In this document: positions 1-8,437 of the stretch, piece by piece | Position numbering within the stretch: position 1 is the stretch's first letter | Layout: each line of letters begins with the position of its first letter | Source of the DNA: Devosia pacifica | Lineage (GTDB): Bacteria > Pseudomonadota > Alphaproteobacteria > Rhizobiales > Devosiaceae | Assembly: GCF_014652635.1 (NCBI RefSeq) | Contig: NZ_BMZE01000001.1 | Coordinates: 1,002,051 to 1,066,050, forward strand | Length of the DNA stretch: 64,000 nucleotides | Direction: 5' to 3' | The notes under the pieces: generated by a model | What the model saw: the letters and a program-made list of their open reading frames with translations, nothing else | Told to the model about the DNA's origin: nothing | Databases searched by the model: none | Translations under genes and position numbers: made by a program

Positions 1-375
1 ATTGCCGAGCGCACCGGCTGCGGCCTCTTGCTCGACGTCAACAATGTCATGGTCTCCTCGGTCAATCACGGCTGGGACCCCGTCGCCTATATCGATCGCT
101 TCCCCGTCGACCGCGTCGGCGAACTGCACCTCGCCGGCTACGACGAAACTCAGGACAGCGCCGGCGCCCGCCTGTTGATCGATGCCCACGGCTCCGCCGT
201 CCGCCCTGATGTGTTCCGCCTGTTCGAGCACACCCTGGCCCGCACCGGCCCGCGTCCGACGCTGGTCGAGTGGGACAACGACATTCCCGATTTCCCCACC
301 CTGCTCAACGAAGCCCGCCTCGCCCAGCAGGTCGTTGATCGCGTCGCCGACGCCACGCCGAAGGCCGCCGAATGA
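1..375 (+). CDS. bufB: MNIO family (DUF692) protein, BufB-like, C-terminal part
   Basis: The reading frame is open from the first base, so the gene starts upstream of the window and only its last 124 residues are visible. The segment LLDVNNVMVSSVNHGWDP followed by GELHLAGYDE is typical of DUF692, the multinuclear iron-dependent oxidase family that modifies cysteines in ribosomally made, metal-binding peptides. Asp, Asn and His residues in these motifs are expected iron ligands. It overlaps the DUF2063 gene by ATGA, and that gene overlaps a DoxX gene in the same way, which is the order of bufferin (BufABCD) operons. The BufA precursor should lie just upstream, outside the window. The family call is firm; the role in metal buffering is inferred from gene order. 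Confidence 0.85.
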   Translation: MAERTGCGLLLDVNNVMVSSVNHGWDPVAYIDRFPVDRVGELHLAGYDETQDSAGARLLIDAHGSAVRPDVFRLFEHTLARTGPRPTLVEWDNDIPDFPTLLNEARLAQQVVDRVADATPKAAE

Positions 376-1121
376 GCACCTTTGAAAGCTTCGCGGCCGC
401 CATCGCCAATCCCGATCTGCCGCCGCCCCGCGGCCTGTCGAGCGTCGCCGGTGCCAATGATCCGCTGCGCTTCGCGGTCTATCGCAACAATGTCCATGTC
501 AGCCTCGTTTCGGCGCTCCTCAAAGGGTTTCCGGTGGTCGCCGCCCTTGTCGGTGAGCCATTCTTCAAGGCCATGGCGCGCGCTTACGTCGCCGAAAACC
601 GCCCCCGCTCGCCGGTCCTCCTCCACTATGGCGATGGCTTCGCGGCCTTCATCGCCAGCTTCCCGCCGGCGCAAAAACTCGCCTACCTGCCGGATGTGGC
701 GCGCCTCGAATACGCCTGGCGCCAGGCCTACCACGCCGCCGATCGTCCCCCGCTGACCCTCGCGCATCTCTCCGGCATCCCGTCCGAAACCCTGCCCGAA
801 CAGTCCTTCGCGCCGCACCCCGCGGCCGCGTTGATCGCGTCATCCTCGCCCATCGGCGCCATCTGGTCAGCGCATCAGCAAACACCGCCTGCGCCGCTCG
901 ATACGGGCGCGGCTCAATCCGTCCTCGTCACCCGCCCGCATCACGAAGTCCGGCTCACCGTCCTGCCGCCTCACGATTACGCCTTCGCCCGCGCCCTTCT
1001 CGATGGTGCCAGCATCGGCGATGCGGCGGCCCGCAACGAAGCGCCGGAGTTCGATCCCGGTACCGCACTGGTCGGCCTCATCGGCGCCGGTGCGTTCGCA
1101 TCCCCGGAGACAGCCCAATGA
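372..1121 (+). CDS. bufC: DUF2063 family protein, BufC-like partner of MNIO enzyme
   Basis: This 249-residue protein has a DUF2063 (putative DNA-binding domain) N-terminus: a PRGLSSV..ANDPLRFAVYRNNVHVSLVSALLKGFPVVAALVGEPFF segment near residues 19-66, then AYVAENRPRSPVLLHYGDGFAAF. Proteins of this family accompany DUF692 enzymes and are thought to act as peptide-recognition partners during modification of the precursor. The start overlaps the bufB stop by ATGA and its own stop overlaps the next gene by ATGA, so the three genes are almost certainly one transcript and translationally coupled. Despite the domain name, a DNA-binding role is not supported by this context. Confidence 0.85.
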   Translation: MSTFESFAAAIANPDLPPPRGLSSVAGANDPLRFAVYRNNVHVSLVSALLKGFPVVAALVGEPFFKAMARAYVAENRPRSPVLLHYGDGFAAFIASFPPAQKLAYLPDVARLEYAWRQAYHAADRPPLTLAHLSGIPSETLPEQSFAPHPAAALIASSSPIGAIWSAHQQTPPAPLDTGAAQSVLVTRPHHEVRLTVLPPHDYAFARALLDGASIGDAAARNEAPEFDPGTALVGLIGAGAFASPETAQ

Positions 1122-1606
1122 TCCCGCGCCTTATCGCCCGCGCCGAAAAAACCCTCGCACTCGTACCAGCAGCCCTTGCGCTGTTCGCCCTGCGCGTCGC
1201 GCTCGCCGTACCGTTCTTTCGCTCGGGCCTCACCAAATGGGACGGGTTCCTCACCCTCGCCCCCAGCCAGGCCTATCTGTTCGCCAACGAGTTCAAGCTG
1301 CACATTCTCGGCACCGCCTATGATTACCCGGCGCCGACCGCCGCCGCATTTCTCGCCGGCCTCGGCGAAATCATCCTGCCGATCCTTCTGGTCCTCGGCC
1401 TCGGCACCCGCTTCGCCGCCCTCGGCATTCTGGTGATGACCGCCATCATCCAGCTCACCATCCCCTCCGGCTGGGCCAATTTCCACCTCCCCTGGGCCGC
1501 CATGGCCCTCGTCCTCATGCATAGCGGCCCCGGCGCGTTCAGTATCGATCGGATGCTGTTCGCGCGCCGAGACCGCCTGAGGTCACCGCAAGGTGTCAGC
1601 GCCTAG
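1118..1606 (+). CDS. DoxX family membrane protein, BufD-like
   Basis: This 162-residue protein has about four hydrophobic segments, including ALALFALRVALAVPFF, a segment around FLAGLGEIILPILLVLGLG, and LGILVMTAIIQL, which is the usual DoxX layout. DoxX proteins are small inner-membrane proteins that often end DUF692-DUF2063 operons, where they are proposed to support redox chemistry or export of the modified peptide. The gene overlaps bufC by ATGA. Its TAG stop shares three bases with the stop of the convergent AztD-like gene. Family assignment is good; the molecular function is not established. Confidence 0.8.
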   Translation: MIPRLIARAEKTLALVPAALALFALRVALAVPFFRSGLTKWDGFLTLAPSQAYLFANEFKLHILGTAYDYPAPTAAAFLAGLGEIILPILLVLGLGTRFAALGILVMTAIIQLTIPSGWANFHLPWAAMALVLMHSGPGAFSIDRMLFARRDRLRSPQGVSA

Positions 1607-2811
1607 TGCGTCAGTCCGCTGCCGCCGACCACCGCGATGTTGTAGGGAAGCCCCTCAACCTCGATGCTGCGGCTGACCGCCAGAGTCTCAGCATCGATCA
1701 CTTTGACAGCATTATTGAGCGGGTCGGTCATCAGCACGTCACCACCGGCAATCGCCAGCCGCGGGCGCGGATCGCGCCAGTGTCCGTCCATCGAGTATGG
1801 CTCGCTCACGCCGGCAGAGTCTTCGATGGAGGCCGTCAGCAGATTGATCCGGTGCAGCGTGCCGTCTTCTGTCAGCACATAGCCGAACTGCGGCTTGGCC
1901 GGATCAAGAATGAAATCCACCGAGCGGTATGGCAGTGCGATATGGCGCAGATGCGGCTCCTCAGCGGGGTCAATGACAACCAGCGCATCCGCACCGTAAT
2001 TGCCTAGGAACACCTGCATCGCCTTGGATCCCAATAGCGTCCCGGTCTTCGCCGCCGGCAGGTCATCCGGATAGGCCAGCATCTGCATGACCGGTTCGGA
2101 TCCACTGGTGTCGAGTGCTGCAATGCCTTCGGCGCATCCGGCAACAAGATAACTGCCCGAGAACGCCTCGCCGTGCAGGTCCGTGCAGGTGTGAAGATCG
2201 CCAATCATCTCACCATCCGGCGAGAAGGCCGCAAGCCCGACCCTTGGCGGCAACACCTCGGCATCGTCTTCCGGCTCGGCCGCGACGGAACTGATCACAT
2301 AGTCCTTGATGGGAACTGCAAAACCGTGATGCGCGGTGTTCTGCTCAAAACTCGTCCCATCGAGACGCCCCTCAAGCAGATCGCTTTCCTCAAGCGTCAG
2401 CACGTAGCCGCCAGCATCGAAATTGATGGACATCTCCGGCCCGTGCGACACCACATGGAACGGGCGAGCGCCTTCCAGCGCCCCGTCGATCTGCTCGGGT
2501 TCTGAAACCGCGATATCGGCATGGTCCCCGTGGCTGTCGAGGCTGATGCCGGAATTGAACACGCTCACCTGGTCGTTGTCGGATTGCACCGCAAGCAAGG
2601 CGGCACCGCTCTGCGACGGGTAAAGCCGCGCCGGCCCTGCCAGTTCGAACTGCCACCGGTTCTCCGGCGCATCGAGGTCGAGCGCCGTGACGCCCCCATC
2701 TGCCTGATCGGCAACAAACACACGCCAATGCGTTTCCGAGTCATCCGCCAGACTAGGCACAGCCATCAGCAGCACACTCGCCGACAAAGCCCTCAGCGCA
2801 CACAATCTCAT
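1603..2811 (-). CDS. aztD: AztD-like periplasmic zinc metallochaperone
   Basis: This 402-residue protein starts with a signal peptide (MRLCALRALSASVLLMAVPSLA). An upstream in-frame start at 2895 was rejected because it would bury that signal. The mature part reads as a beta-propeller (repeated VTALDLD, VSVFNSG, LVVIDPAEEP, VKVIDAE strands). Likely zinc-ligand sites are SHGDHADI, FHVVSHGPEM, TAHHGF, CTDLHGEAFSG and AGCAEG, which match the AztD family, the chaperone that loads the AztC solute-binding protein of the Paracoccus aztABCD importer. No aztABC genes are adjacent, so its partner must be encoded elsewhere or differ. A Zur-type palindrome lies about 60 bp upstream. The family call is strong; the partner is unknown. 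Confidence 0.8.
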   Translation of the reverse strand: MRLCALRALSASVLLMAVPSLADDSETHWRVFVADQADGGVTALDLDAPENRWQFELAGPARLYPSQSGAALLAVQSDNDQVSVFNSGISLDSHGDHADIAVSEPEQIDGALEGARPFHVVSHGPEMSINFDAGGYVLTLEESDLLEGRLDGTSFEQNTAHHGFAVPIKDYVISSVAAEPEDDAEVLPPRVGLAAFSPDGEMIGDLHTCTDLHGEAFSGSYLVAGCAEGIAALDTSGSEPVMQMLAYPDDLPAAKTGTLLGSKAMQVFLGNYGADALVVIDPAEEPHLRHIALPYRSVDFILDPAKPQFGYVLTEDGTLHRINLLTASIEDSAGVSEPYSMDGHWRDPRPRLAIAGGDVLMTDPLNNAVKVIDAETLAVSRSIEVEGLPYNIAVVGGSGLTH

Positions 2812-2869
2812 AAGCAAGCTCCGCTTTCTCTCGTTGGCGCAGCACCATCGCCACGCCGACCGCGTCGCT

Positions 2870-2893
2870 CTATATGTAATCTTATAACATATC
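2870..2893 (-). promoter_or_regulatory. Zur-type zinc-repressor box upstream of aztD
   Basis: A 23-bp dyad centred near 2882 has arms ATATGTnAT and ATnACATAT, with 16 of 22 non-central positions symmetric. It matches the alphaproteobacterial Zur box pattern (ATGTTATA...TATAACAT type). It sits about 60 bp upstream of the aztD start, where a repressor would cover the promoter. Binding is inferred from sequence similarity and from the zinc-related gene downstream. Confidence 0.75.
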
Positions 2894-3067
2894 AACGCAT
2901 CGGATAGATCTTTTTATAGCGAGCGATGGACGTGCGACCGCGACAAGCAGACGTCAGCCAGCCCGTTGCCGAGTACCGATCAATGTGTTGAAGGGCCGAT
3001 CAGGGGCAGCTCAAACCGAGCATCGCGACCTCTAACGGCGCACTTTTTCAGCCAGTGGGAAAAAAGC

Positions 3068-3472
3068 TCACCCCGGCAAGCCATCCAGTTTCGGCAAAGC
3101 CTCCAGATCACCGTCCCACTCTGCCCGGCTTGCGAAACACACATGCGCATTGGGCCGGATAGCGATCGCGCTATCGAGGCTGCCGGCAGGCACCACCACC
3201 ATCGCGCCTTCGGCTTGGATACTCGGCAGCGCAGACCCGCATATGTTGCAAAAGCTTTTGGCGTGTCGGCTGTCCGGCACCCGGTAGGTCTTGACGCTTG
3301 CCTGACCGGAAACCCAGTTCAGCGTTGCAGCCGGCGCGAACAGGTTTGCCGCATGGGCAGACCCGGTGTCCTTTCGGCAGCGCGAGCAGTGGCACAGAAA
3401 AAAGCTCTGAAACGCCCCGGAGATTTCAAATCTCACCGCGCCGCACAAACAGGAGCCAGTGGTTTCAGACAT
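3068..3472 (-). CDS. GFA family zinc-binding protein
   Basis: This 134-residue protein has the complete GFA (glutathione-dependent formaldehyde-activating enzyme/CENP-V) zinc pattern: SCLCGAVRFEISG near the N-terminus, CHCSRCRKDTGS around residue 30, and CNICGSALP around residue 75. These cysteines bind two zinc ions in the family. Most bacterial GFA proteins have no proven substrate, and formaldehyde chemistry should not be assumed. It stands alone on the minus strand; the next operon upstream ends 130 bp away and carries a second, GFA-like protein. Length and start are normal for the family. Confidence 0.85.
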   Translation of the reverse strand: MSETTGSCLCGAVRFEISGAFQSFFLCHCSRCRKDTGSAHAANLFAPAATLNWVSGQASVKTYRVPDSRHAKSFCNICGSALPSIQAEGAMVVVPAGSLDSAIAIRPNAHVCFASRAEWDGDLEALPKLDGLPG

Positions 3473-3604
3473 GACGATACGCTCCAGTTGGTTTGCCGCA
3501 GGTTTTCATCGGCACTCGGCCTGCCGATGCACCTAGCCGGGAGGTCTCATCATGGCAGCGGACGAATGTCACCCCTTGATCGTTCTGCCGAACGCCCTAG
3601 CTCC

Positions 3605-3904
3605 CTACCCCCGCCCCGTCCGGAACAATCGCACCGGCCCCGTGCGCCGCTCGATCACCCCCTTGGCTTCAAGGTCGAGCTGCACCGCTTTCAGCCACCA
3701 GCCCGCGGTGTCACCGCCCGGAAACAGCGCCTCGGACAGATGCGGCAGCAGCGCCGCTTTTGCGTCTGCCACTGTCATGCCCGGCGGCTCGCTTGGCAGC
3801 ACCGGCAAAAGTGCCTCGCGCATCGCCACGTATTTGGCGCGATTGACCCGCTTGGTCCCCGGCGTCGTAATGCTCTCGACCTCAATTGTTTCGGCCTCAG
3901 ACAT
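3605..3904 (-). CDS. Small conserved protein, probable DUF6958
   Basis: This 99-residue protein has no catalytic motif I recognise. It has a conserved-looking core MREALLPVLPSEPPGMTVADAKAALLPHLSEALFPGG followed by AGWWLKAVQLDLEAKGVI, which resembles the small DUF6958 family; the helix-rich body ends in a winged-helix-like segment. The start at 3904 overlaps the stop of the DUF6151 gene by 8 bp, so it is translationally coupled as the last gene of the tetR operon. An upstream ATG at 3976 lies inside the neighbouring gene and was not used. Function is unknown. Confidence 0.7.
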   Translation of the reverse strand: MSEAETIEVESITTPGTKRVNRAKYVAMREALLPVLPSEPPGMTVADAKAALLPHLSEALFPGGDTAGWWLKAVQLDLEAKGVIERRTGPVRLFRTGRG

Positions 3905-4433
3905 TGATCTCCTCCGTCTTCGGCATTTTCGGGCTCCGAAAACCCATCGCCGCCCATGCGCCAAGCAGCCTGGCAAAGAACCCGAAATTCTGTGTCTTTG
4001 CGTTGGGAATGTAGTCGGGAAGCGTCATGCCATCCGGCAGGTCGGATGCCATCGTGCGCATTTGCGGCGGCGGCAGTGTGCCCTCCGGCCACAGCGCGCC
4101 ATAAAGGCTCAGCCAGTGCCCGCCCTTGAACTCGAGATAGACCGGCGTGTTGCAGCAGCCGGCAATCACGCGTTGCGTCGAAGCGTCGGGCTTCAATCGA
4201 AATGCCTGCAGCCCCTCGGCGCCTGCAATAAACCGCACCCGGTCCTTGCGGTACATCACAAATGGCGTTGCGCCATAGTCAGTCAGCACATCAGGCGCAC
4301 CCTCGAGGCGGTGCAGTCTTTGCCCCGCCTCCCGGCAAGACGAGCAGCAACACTCGACACTGGCAATTGGCGCGCCCTCGACCGCCAGTTTCGTTCTGCC
4401 GCAACGGCAGGCGAGTTGCGTGGTCTCAGCCAT
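3897..4433 (-). CDS. DUF6151 family, GFA-like cysteine-rich protein
   Basis: This 178-residue protein begins LACRCGRTKLAVEG and continues VECCCSSCREAGQRLH, a CxC...CxxC zinc-site arrangement like GFA proteins. A mid-protein segment RVIAGCCNTPVYLEF resembles the third metal site. I read it as DUF6151, a GFA-related family of unknown substrate. The start at 4433 overlaps the VOC gene by 8 bp, and its stop overlaps the DUF6958 gene by 8 bp. This is the second GFA-type protein within 1.4 kb, so a shared small electrophilic substrate for the operon is possible, but this is inference. Confidence 0.75.
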   Translation of the reverse strand: MAETTQLACRCGRTKLAVEGAPIASVECCCSSCREAGQRLHRLEGAPDVLTDYGATPFVMYRKDRVRFIAGAEGLQAFRLKPDASTQRVIAGCCNTPVYLEFKGGHWLSLYGALWPEGTLPPPQMRTMASDLPDGMTLPDYIPNAKTQNFGFFARLLGAWAAMGFRSPKMPKTEEINV

Positions 4434-4908
4434 CCGCCATTTCCTTGGCTGCTGCCGCGTCGAGCGCCGCGATATCAATCTTGTGCATCTGCATCATCGC
4501 CTGGCTCACGCGCTGCACTACGCCCGGATCGGGATCGGCCAACAGGTCTGGCAGGCGCTTCGGCACGATCTGCCAGGAGACGCCGAACCGGTCCTCCAGC
4601 CATCCGCACATGCTCTCCTTGCCGCCATTCTCGGTCAGCGCGCTCCATAGCCGGTCGGTTTCCGCCTGGTCTTCGGTCAGGACGCTGATCGACGCGGCGG
4701 GTGTAAGCTTTTGGTACGGCCCTGCAGTCAGGATCATCATTGGCGCAGCCGCCAGTCGGAACTCGACAATCATCGGGTCCTCGGGGTGCCCGCTATCGCG
4801 GACCGCCTCGATCTCGCTGTCGGGGATCAACGCCACATATTCGCGCGCAGCCTCCACCCCGCCCTTTTCGAACCACAGGCACGTCCGTACCTTTGCCGAA
4901 TGCTCCAT
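4426..4908 (-). CDS. VOC family protein (PhnB-like)
   Basis: This 160-residue protein belongs to the vicinal oxygen chelate superfamily, PhnB-like or 3-demethylubiquinone-methyltransferase-like branch. Signs are the N-terminal KVRTCLWFEKGGVEAAREYVALIPDSEI, the strand pair PMIVEFRLAAAPMMILTAGP, and the C-terminal CGWLEDRFGVSWQIVPKRLPDLL. Proteins of this branch often lack a clear enzymatic role. The gene starts 18 bp after tetR ends and overlaps the DUF6151 gene, so it is the second gene of a four-gene operon. Its ligand or substrate cannot be told from the sequence. Confidence 0.85.
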   Translation of the reverse strand: MEHSAKVRTCLWFEKGGVEAAREYVALIPDSEIEAVRDSGHPEDPMIVEFRLAAAPMMILTAGPYQKLTPAASISVLTEDQAETDRLWSALTENGGKESMCGWLEDRFGVSWQIVPKRLPDLLADPDPGVVQRVSQAMMQMHKIDIAALDAAAAKEMADG

Positions 4909-4926
4909 TCTTCAGTCCCTCCTGGA

Positions 4927-5574
4927 TTATGGTGATGATGAATTTCCTGCCGTACCCTCGACACCGAACAGCAGGCGCACATAGCGGATCAGATGGTCGA
5001 CGCTCTCACGCGCGATCTCCGGATCGCCTGAAGCCTTGGCGAGAATGAACGCTCCCTGCAGCACCGCCTGGGTGTGGCGCGCCAGGCTCTCGACCGTCCA
5101 GTCGCCGGCAAGCCCCCGCTTTTCTGCGGCTGCGGCGATATCGAACTCGAGCGTCGCCGCGTGCCCGAAAATGCTCTCCGCGCACGCCTCGCGAATGTCT
5201 GGGGTCGTGGCGTGCACCTCCTGCGTCATCGTGCCGACGAGGCAGGTATATTCGTAGGTTTCGCCGCCGATGATCGACCGGCGGAATTCGAGATAGGCCA
5301 GCACCCGCTCCAGCGGGTCCTCATGCTCATGGAACGGCGCGCTGGCAAACAGCGCCCCGGTCGTTTCCGACCAGAACTGCGCCGCCGCAACGCCCAGCGC
5401 GTCCTTGCTCTTGAACTGGTGAAAGAACGCGCCCTTCGTCACCTCTGCCGCCCGGCAGAGATCATCGACGGATGTCGCGGCAAACCCCTTCTGGCGAATA
5501 ACGTCCCGCGCCGCCTCCAGCAGCCGCTGTCGGGCGTCTCCGCGTTCTGGCGATGTCTTGGTCGGTCTTGGCAT
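4927..5574 (-). CDS. TetR/AcrR family transcriptional repressor
   Basis: This 215-residue protein has a TetR N-terminal helix-turn-helix: RQRLLEAARDVIRQKGFAATSVDDLCRAAEVTKGAFFHQFKSKDALG, residues about 14-60. The C-terminal part is a helical ligand-binding domain. The start at 5574 was chosen because the longer frame runs back through the operator into the uvrB promoter region. A perfect inverted repeat begins 5 bp upstream of the start codon, which points to autoregulation of this gene and the three coupled genes downstream (VOC, DUF6151, DUF6958). The inducer is unknown. Confidence 0.92.
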   Translation of the reverse strand: MPRPTKTSPERGDARQRLLEAARDVIRQKGFAATSVDDLCRAAEVTKGAFFHQFKSKDALGVAAAQFWSETTGALFASAPFHEHEDPLERVLAYLEFRRSIIGGETYEYTCLVGTMTQEVHATTPDIREACAESIFGHAATLEFDIAAAAEKRGLAGDWTVESLARHTQAVLQGAFILAKASGDPEIARESVDHLIRYVRLLFGVEGTAGNSSSP

Positions 5575-5579
5575 AAGCG

Positions 5580-5605
5580 ATACATACCGTACGATTGGTA
5601 TGTAT
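5580..5605. promoter_or_regulatory. TetR operator, perfect inverted repeat
   Basis: ATACATACC at 5580-5588 and GGTATGTAT at 5597-5605 form perfect 9-bp arms around an 8-bp spacer. The site lies immediately upstream of the tetR start. Placement and symmetry fit binding of two TetR-family dimers or one extended dimer and repression of the tetR-VOC-DUF6151-DUF6958 operon. Confidence 0.8.
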
Positions 5606-5703
5606 GCAAGGCGGCATATTGCCAGCTCTCGCCCGAAACTCCGACGACCTCGCTGCGCCTTCCCCCCGCGCATGCCATGCTGACATCCTCTGTCAGTGGC
5701 CCC

Positions 5704-5718
5704 GTTCACACTGTGTTC
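5704..5718 (+). promoter_or_regulatory. LexA (SOS) box upstream of uvrB
   Basis: GTTC at 5704-5707 and GTTC at 5715-5718 are separated by exactly seven bases. GTTC-N7-GTTC is the established LexA-binding direct repeat of Alphaproteobacteria. It lies 84 bp upstream of the uvrB start, so uvrB is probably induced by DNA damage. No other perfect copy was noticed near a gene start in this window. Confidence 0.8.
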
Positions 5719-5801
5719 CGATGCTGATAGGCTGCCGGCAACGTTGCATCGCCAGTCGACGTTCCCCACATACCGATCTCTCACAAACCAGTGGTGCGCT
5801 C

Positions 5802-8390
5802 ATGGCTTCTTCGCGTCCCGGCAAGGCGGACTTCTCCATCGACGACTTCATCGGCGAGATCGAAAAGGCCGAAGATGAACAGCTCAACAAGCGGCTGCCG
5901 CAGGAGCGCCTGAAGAACAAGCGCGCCCTCGATCGCCAGGCTGCAGCCGAGGCAGACAAAGTCGCCCGCGACACAGCCGAGAAAAAAGCCGAGCGCGAGG
6001 CTGCCGAACGCGTCGCCGATGCCGAGTCGCGCAAGCAGAAGACGCCGCTCGAAAAGCGCCGCACCACCAAGTCGAGCCACGACACCGTCACCGGCATGTC
6101 GAAAAAGGCGCCGAAATCCAAGGCCAACTCCGTCGAGCGCCCGGATTTCGAGGGCCTCGGCGAAGCGCCGCAGGCCGGCTTCGGCCACGTCCCCTCACGC
6201 GGCAAGTCCAAGGTCACCGGCGGCGACGGCAAGTCGATCGCGGGCGCCCAGGGCGTCGGCATCTCCGCCACCGTCAAGGCGCTCGAAGACATCATCCTCA
6301 ATGGCCGCAAGGAGGTCGAAGGCTCCTCGCCCTGGGTCCCGCACCGCCCCGAGCGTCCGAAAAAGACCGAGGGCGGCCGCGCCTTCAAGCTCAACACCCA
6401 GTATGAGCCGCAGGGCGACCAGCCCACCGCCATCGCCGAGCTGGTCGAGGGAATCGACAACGGCGAGACTGACCAGGTTCTGCTCGGCGTCACCGGCTCC
6501 GGCAAGACCTACACCGTCGCCCAGACCATCCAGCGCACCCAGCGCCCGGCGCTCGTCCTCGCCCCCAACAAGACCCTCGCCGCCCAGCTCTACGGCGAGT
6601 TCAAGAACTTCTTCCCCGAAAACGCCGTCGAATACTTCGTATCCTACTACGATTACTACCAGCCGGAAGCGTATGTGCCGCGCACCGACACCTATATCGA
6701 GAAGGAGTCGACCATCAACGAGCAGATCGACCGCATGCGCCACTCGGCGACGCGCGCCCTGCTGGAACGCGACGACGTCATCATCGTCGCCTCCGTCTCG
6801 TGCATCTACGGTATCGGCTCGGTCGAGGGCTACTCGGCGATGATCATCGATATCGCCCAGGGCCAGAAGATCGACCAGCGCCAGCTCCTCGCCGAGTTCG
6901 TCGCCCTGCAATACAAGCGCAACGAATCCGCCTTCACCCGCGGCACCTTCCGCGTGCGTGGCGACACCATCGAGCTGTTCCCCGCGCACTATGATTCCGC
7001 CGCCTGGCGCATCACCATGTTCGGCAACGAGATCGAAAAGATCGTCGAGTTCGATCCGCTCACCGGCAAGACCGTCGGCGATCGCAAGTTCATCCGCGTC
7101 TACGCCAATTCGCACTATGTCACGCCGCGCCCCACCATCGTTCAGGCGATCAAGTCGATCCGCCACGAGCTCGATGCGCGCCTGCAGGAGCTCAATGGCG
7201 CCGGACGCTTTCTCGAGGCCCAGCGCCTCGAACAGCGCACCCTGTTCGATCTCGAGATGATGGAAGCCACCGGCTCCTGCGCCGGCATCGAGAACTATTC
7301 GCGCTACTTCTCCGGCCGCAAGCCGGGCGAGCCGCCGCCCACCCTGTTCGAATACCTGCCCGATGACGCGCTAGTCTTCGTCGACGAATCCCACGTCACC
7401 GTCGGCCAGCTCGGCGCCATGTATCGCGGCGACTTGCGCCGCAAGGCCACCCTCGCCGAATACGGCTTCCGCCTGCCCTCCGCCATGGATAACCGCCCCC
7501 TCCGCTTCGAGGAGTGGAACGCCATGCGCCCGCAATCGGTCTATGTCTCGGCCACCCCCGGCTCGTGGGAAATGGAGCAGACCGGCGGCGTCTTCGCCGA
7601 ACAGGTCATCCGCCCCACCGGCCTCATCGATCCGCCGGTCGAAATCCGCCCCGCCGGCACCCAGGTCGATGACGTGGTCGACGAGATCCGCCAGGTCAAC
7701 AAGGCCGGCTACCGCACCCTCGTCACCACCCTCACCAAGAAGATGGCCGAGGACCTCACCGAATACCTGCACGAACAGGGCATTCGGGTGCGCTACATGC
7801 ACTCCGATATCGATACCATCGAGCGCATCGAGATCATTCGCGATCTCCGCCTCGGCGCCTTCGATGTGCTGGTCGGCATCAACCTTTTGCGCGAGGGTCT
7901 CGATATCCCCGAATGCGGCCTCGTTGCCATTCTCGATGCCGACAAGGAAGGCTTTTTGCGCAGCGAAACCTCGCTCATCCAGACCATTGGCCGCGCCGCC
8001 CGTAACGTCGATGGCCGGGTGATCCTTTATGCCGATAAAACCACCGGCTCGATGGAGCGGGCGCTGGCCGAAACCAATCGCCGCCGCGAAAAGCAGCTCG
8101 CCTATAACGAGCGGCACAACATCACGCCCCAGTCCGTGCGCTCCAACATTCTCGATATCGCCGACAGCGTCTACGAACGCGATCACGTCACGGTATCGGC
8201 GGGCAAAACCAGGGACGGCAAGGAAGCCGCCCATGTCGGCGCCAACCTCGCAGCGGTCATCAAGGATCTCGAAAGCCAGATGCGCGAAGCCGCGACAAAC
8301 CTCGAGTTTGAAAAGGCCGCACGGCTTAGGGATGAGGTCAAGCGGCTCAAGGAGATGGAGCTGGATACGCTCGAGGGCGAGGTGAGCTAG
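5802..8390 (+). CDS. uvrB: Excinuclease ABC subunit UvrB
   Basis: UvrB of the UvrABC nucleotide-excision repair system, a damage-verifying DNA helicase-like protein. Seen are the Walker A site [13 protein letters not shown], the family motif [25 protein letters not shown] (beta-hairpin region), [10 protein letters not shown], the helicase motif [14 protein letters not shown], and a C-terminal UVR domain [24 protein letters not shown] that contacts UvrC. At 862 residues it is about 190 longer than typical UvrB. The extra part is an N-terminal, charged, low-complexity region rich in Lys, Glu and Ala. The start at 5802 ([12 protein letters not shown]) was chosen; the frame stays open further upstream across the LexA box, which rules the longer form out. 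Confidence 0.97.
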   Translation: MASSRPGKADFSIDDFIGEIEKAEDEQLNKRLPQERLKNKRALDRQAAAEADKVARDTAEKKAEREAAERVADAESRKQKTPLEKRRTTKSSHDTVTGMSKKAPKSKANSVERPDFEGLGEAPQAGFGHVPSRGKSKVTGGDGKSIAGAQGVGISATVKALEDIILNGRKEVEGSSPWVPHRPERPKKTEGGRAFKLNTQYEPQGDQPTAIAELVEGIDNGETDQVLLGVTGSGKTYTVAQTIQRTQRPALVLAPNKTLAAQLYGEFKNFFPENAVEYFVSYYDYYQPEAYVPRTDTYIEKESTINEQIDRMRHSATRALLERDDVIIVASVSCIYGIGSVEGYSAMIIDIAQGQKIDQRQLLAEFVALQYKRNESAFTRGTFRVRGDTIELFPAHYDSAAWRITMFGNEIEKIVEFDPLTGKTVGDRKFIRVYANSHYVTPRPTIVQAIKSIRHELDARLQELNGAGRFLEAQRLEQRTLFDLEMMEATGSCAGIENYSRYFSGRKPGEPPPTLFEYLPDDALVFVDESHVTVGQLGAMYRGDLRRKATLAEYGFRLPSAMDNRPLRFEEWNAMRPQSVYVSATPGSWEMEQTGGVFAEQVIRPTGLIDPPVEIRPAGTQVDDVVDEIRQVNKAGYRTLVTTLTKKMAEDLTEYLHEQGIRVRYMHSDIDTIERIEIIRDLRLGAFDVLVGINLLREGLDIPECGLVAILDADKEGFLRSETSLIQTIGRAARNVDGRVILYADKTTGSMERALAETNRRREKQLAYNERHNITPQSVRSNILDIADSVYERDHVTVSAGKTRDGKEAAHVGANLAAVIKDLESQMREAATNLEFEKAARLRDEVKRLKEMELDTLEGEVS

Positions 8391-8437
8391 GCGCGAAATC
8401 CAAGCAAGCCGCCACTCGCGCTCACCTCTCCGTCGTC

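Noticed and set aside
2966-4688. Large plus-strand frames opposite the GFA and tetR-operon genes
   Set aside because: Arg/Pro/Ser-rich shadow translations; the minus-strand frames have intact GFA, DUF6151 and VOC motifs.
6195-8234. Long minus-strand frames opposite uvrB
   Set aside because: They are mirror frames of a high-GC3 gene with Asp/Gly/Val-rich translations; uvrB motifs on the plus strand are unambiguous.
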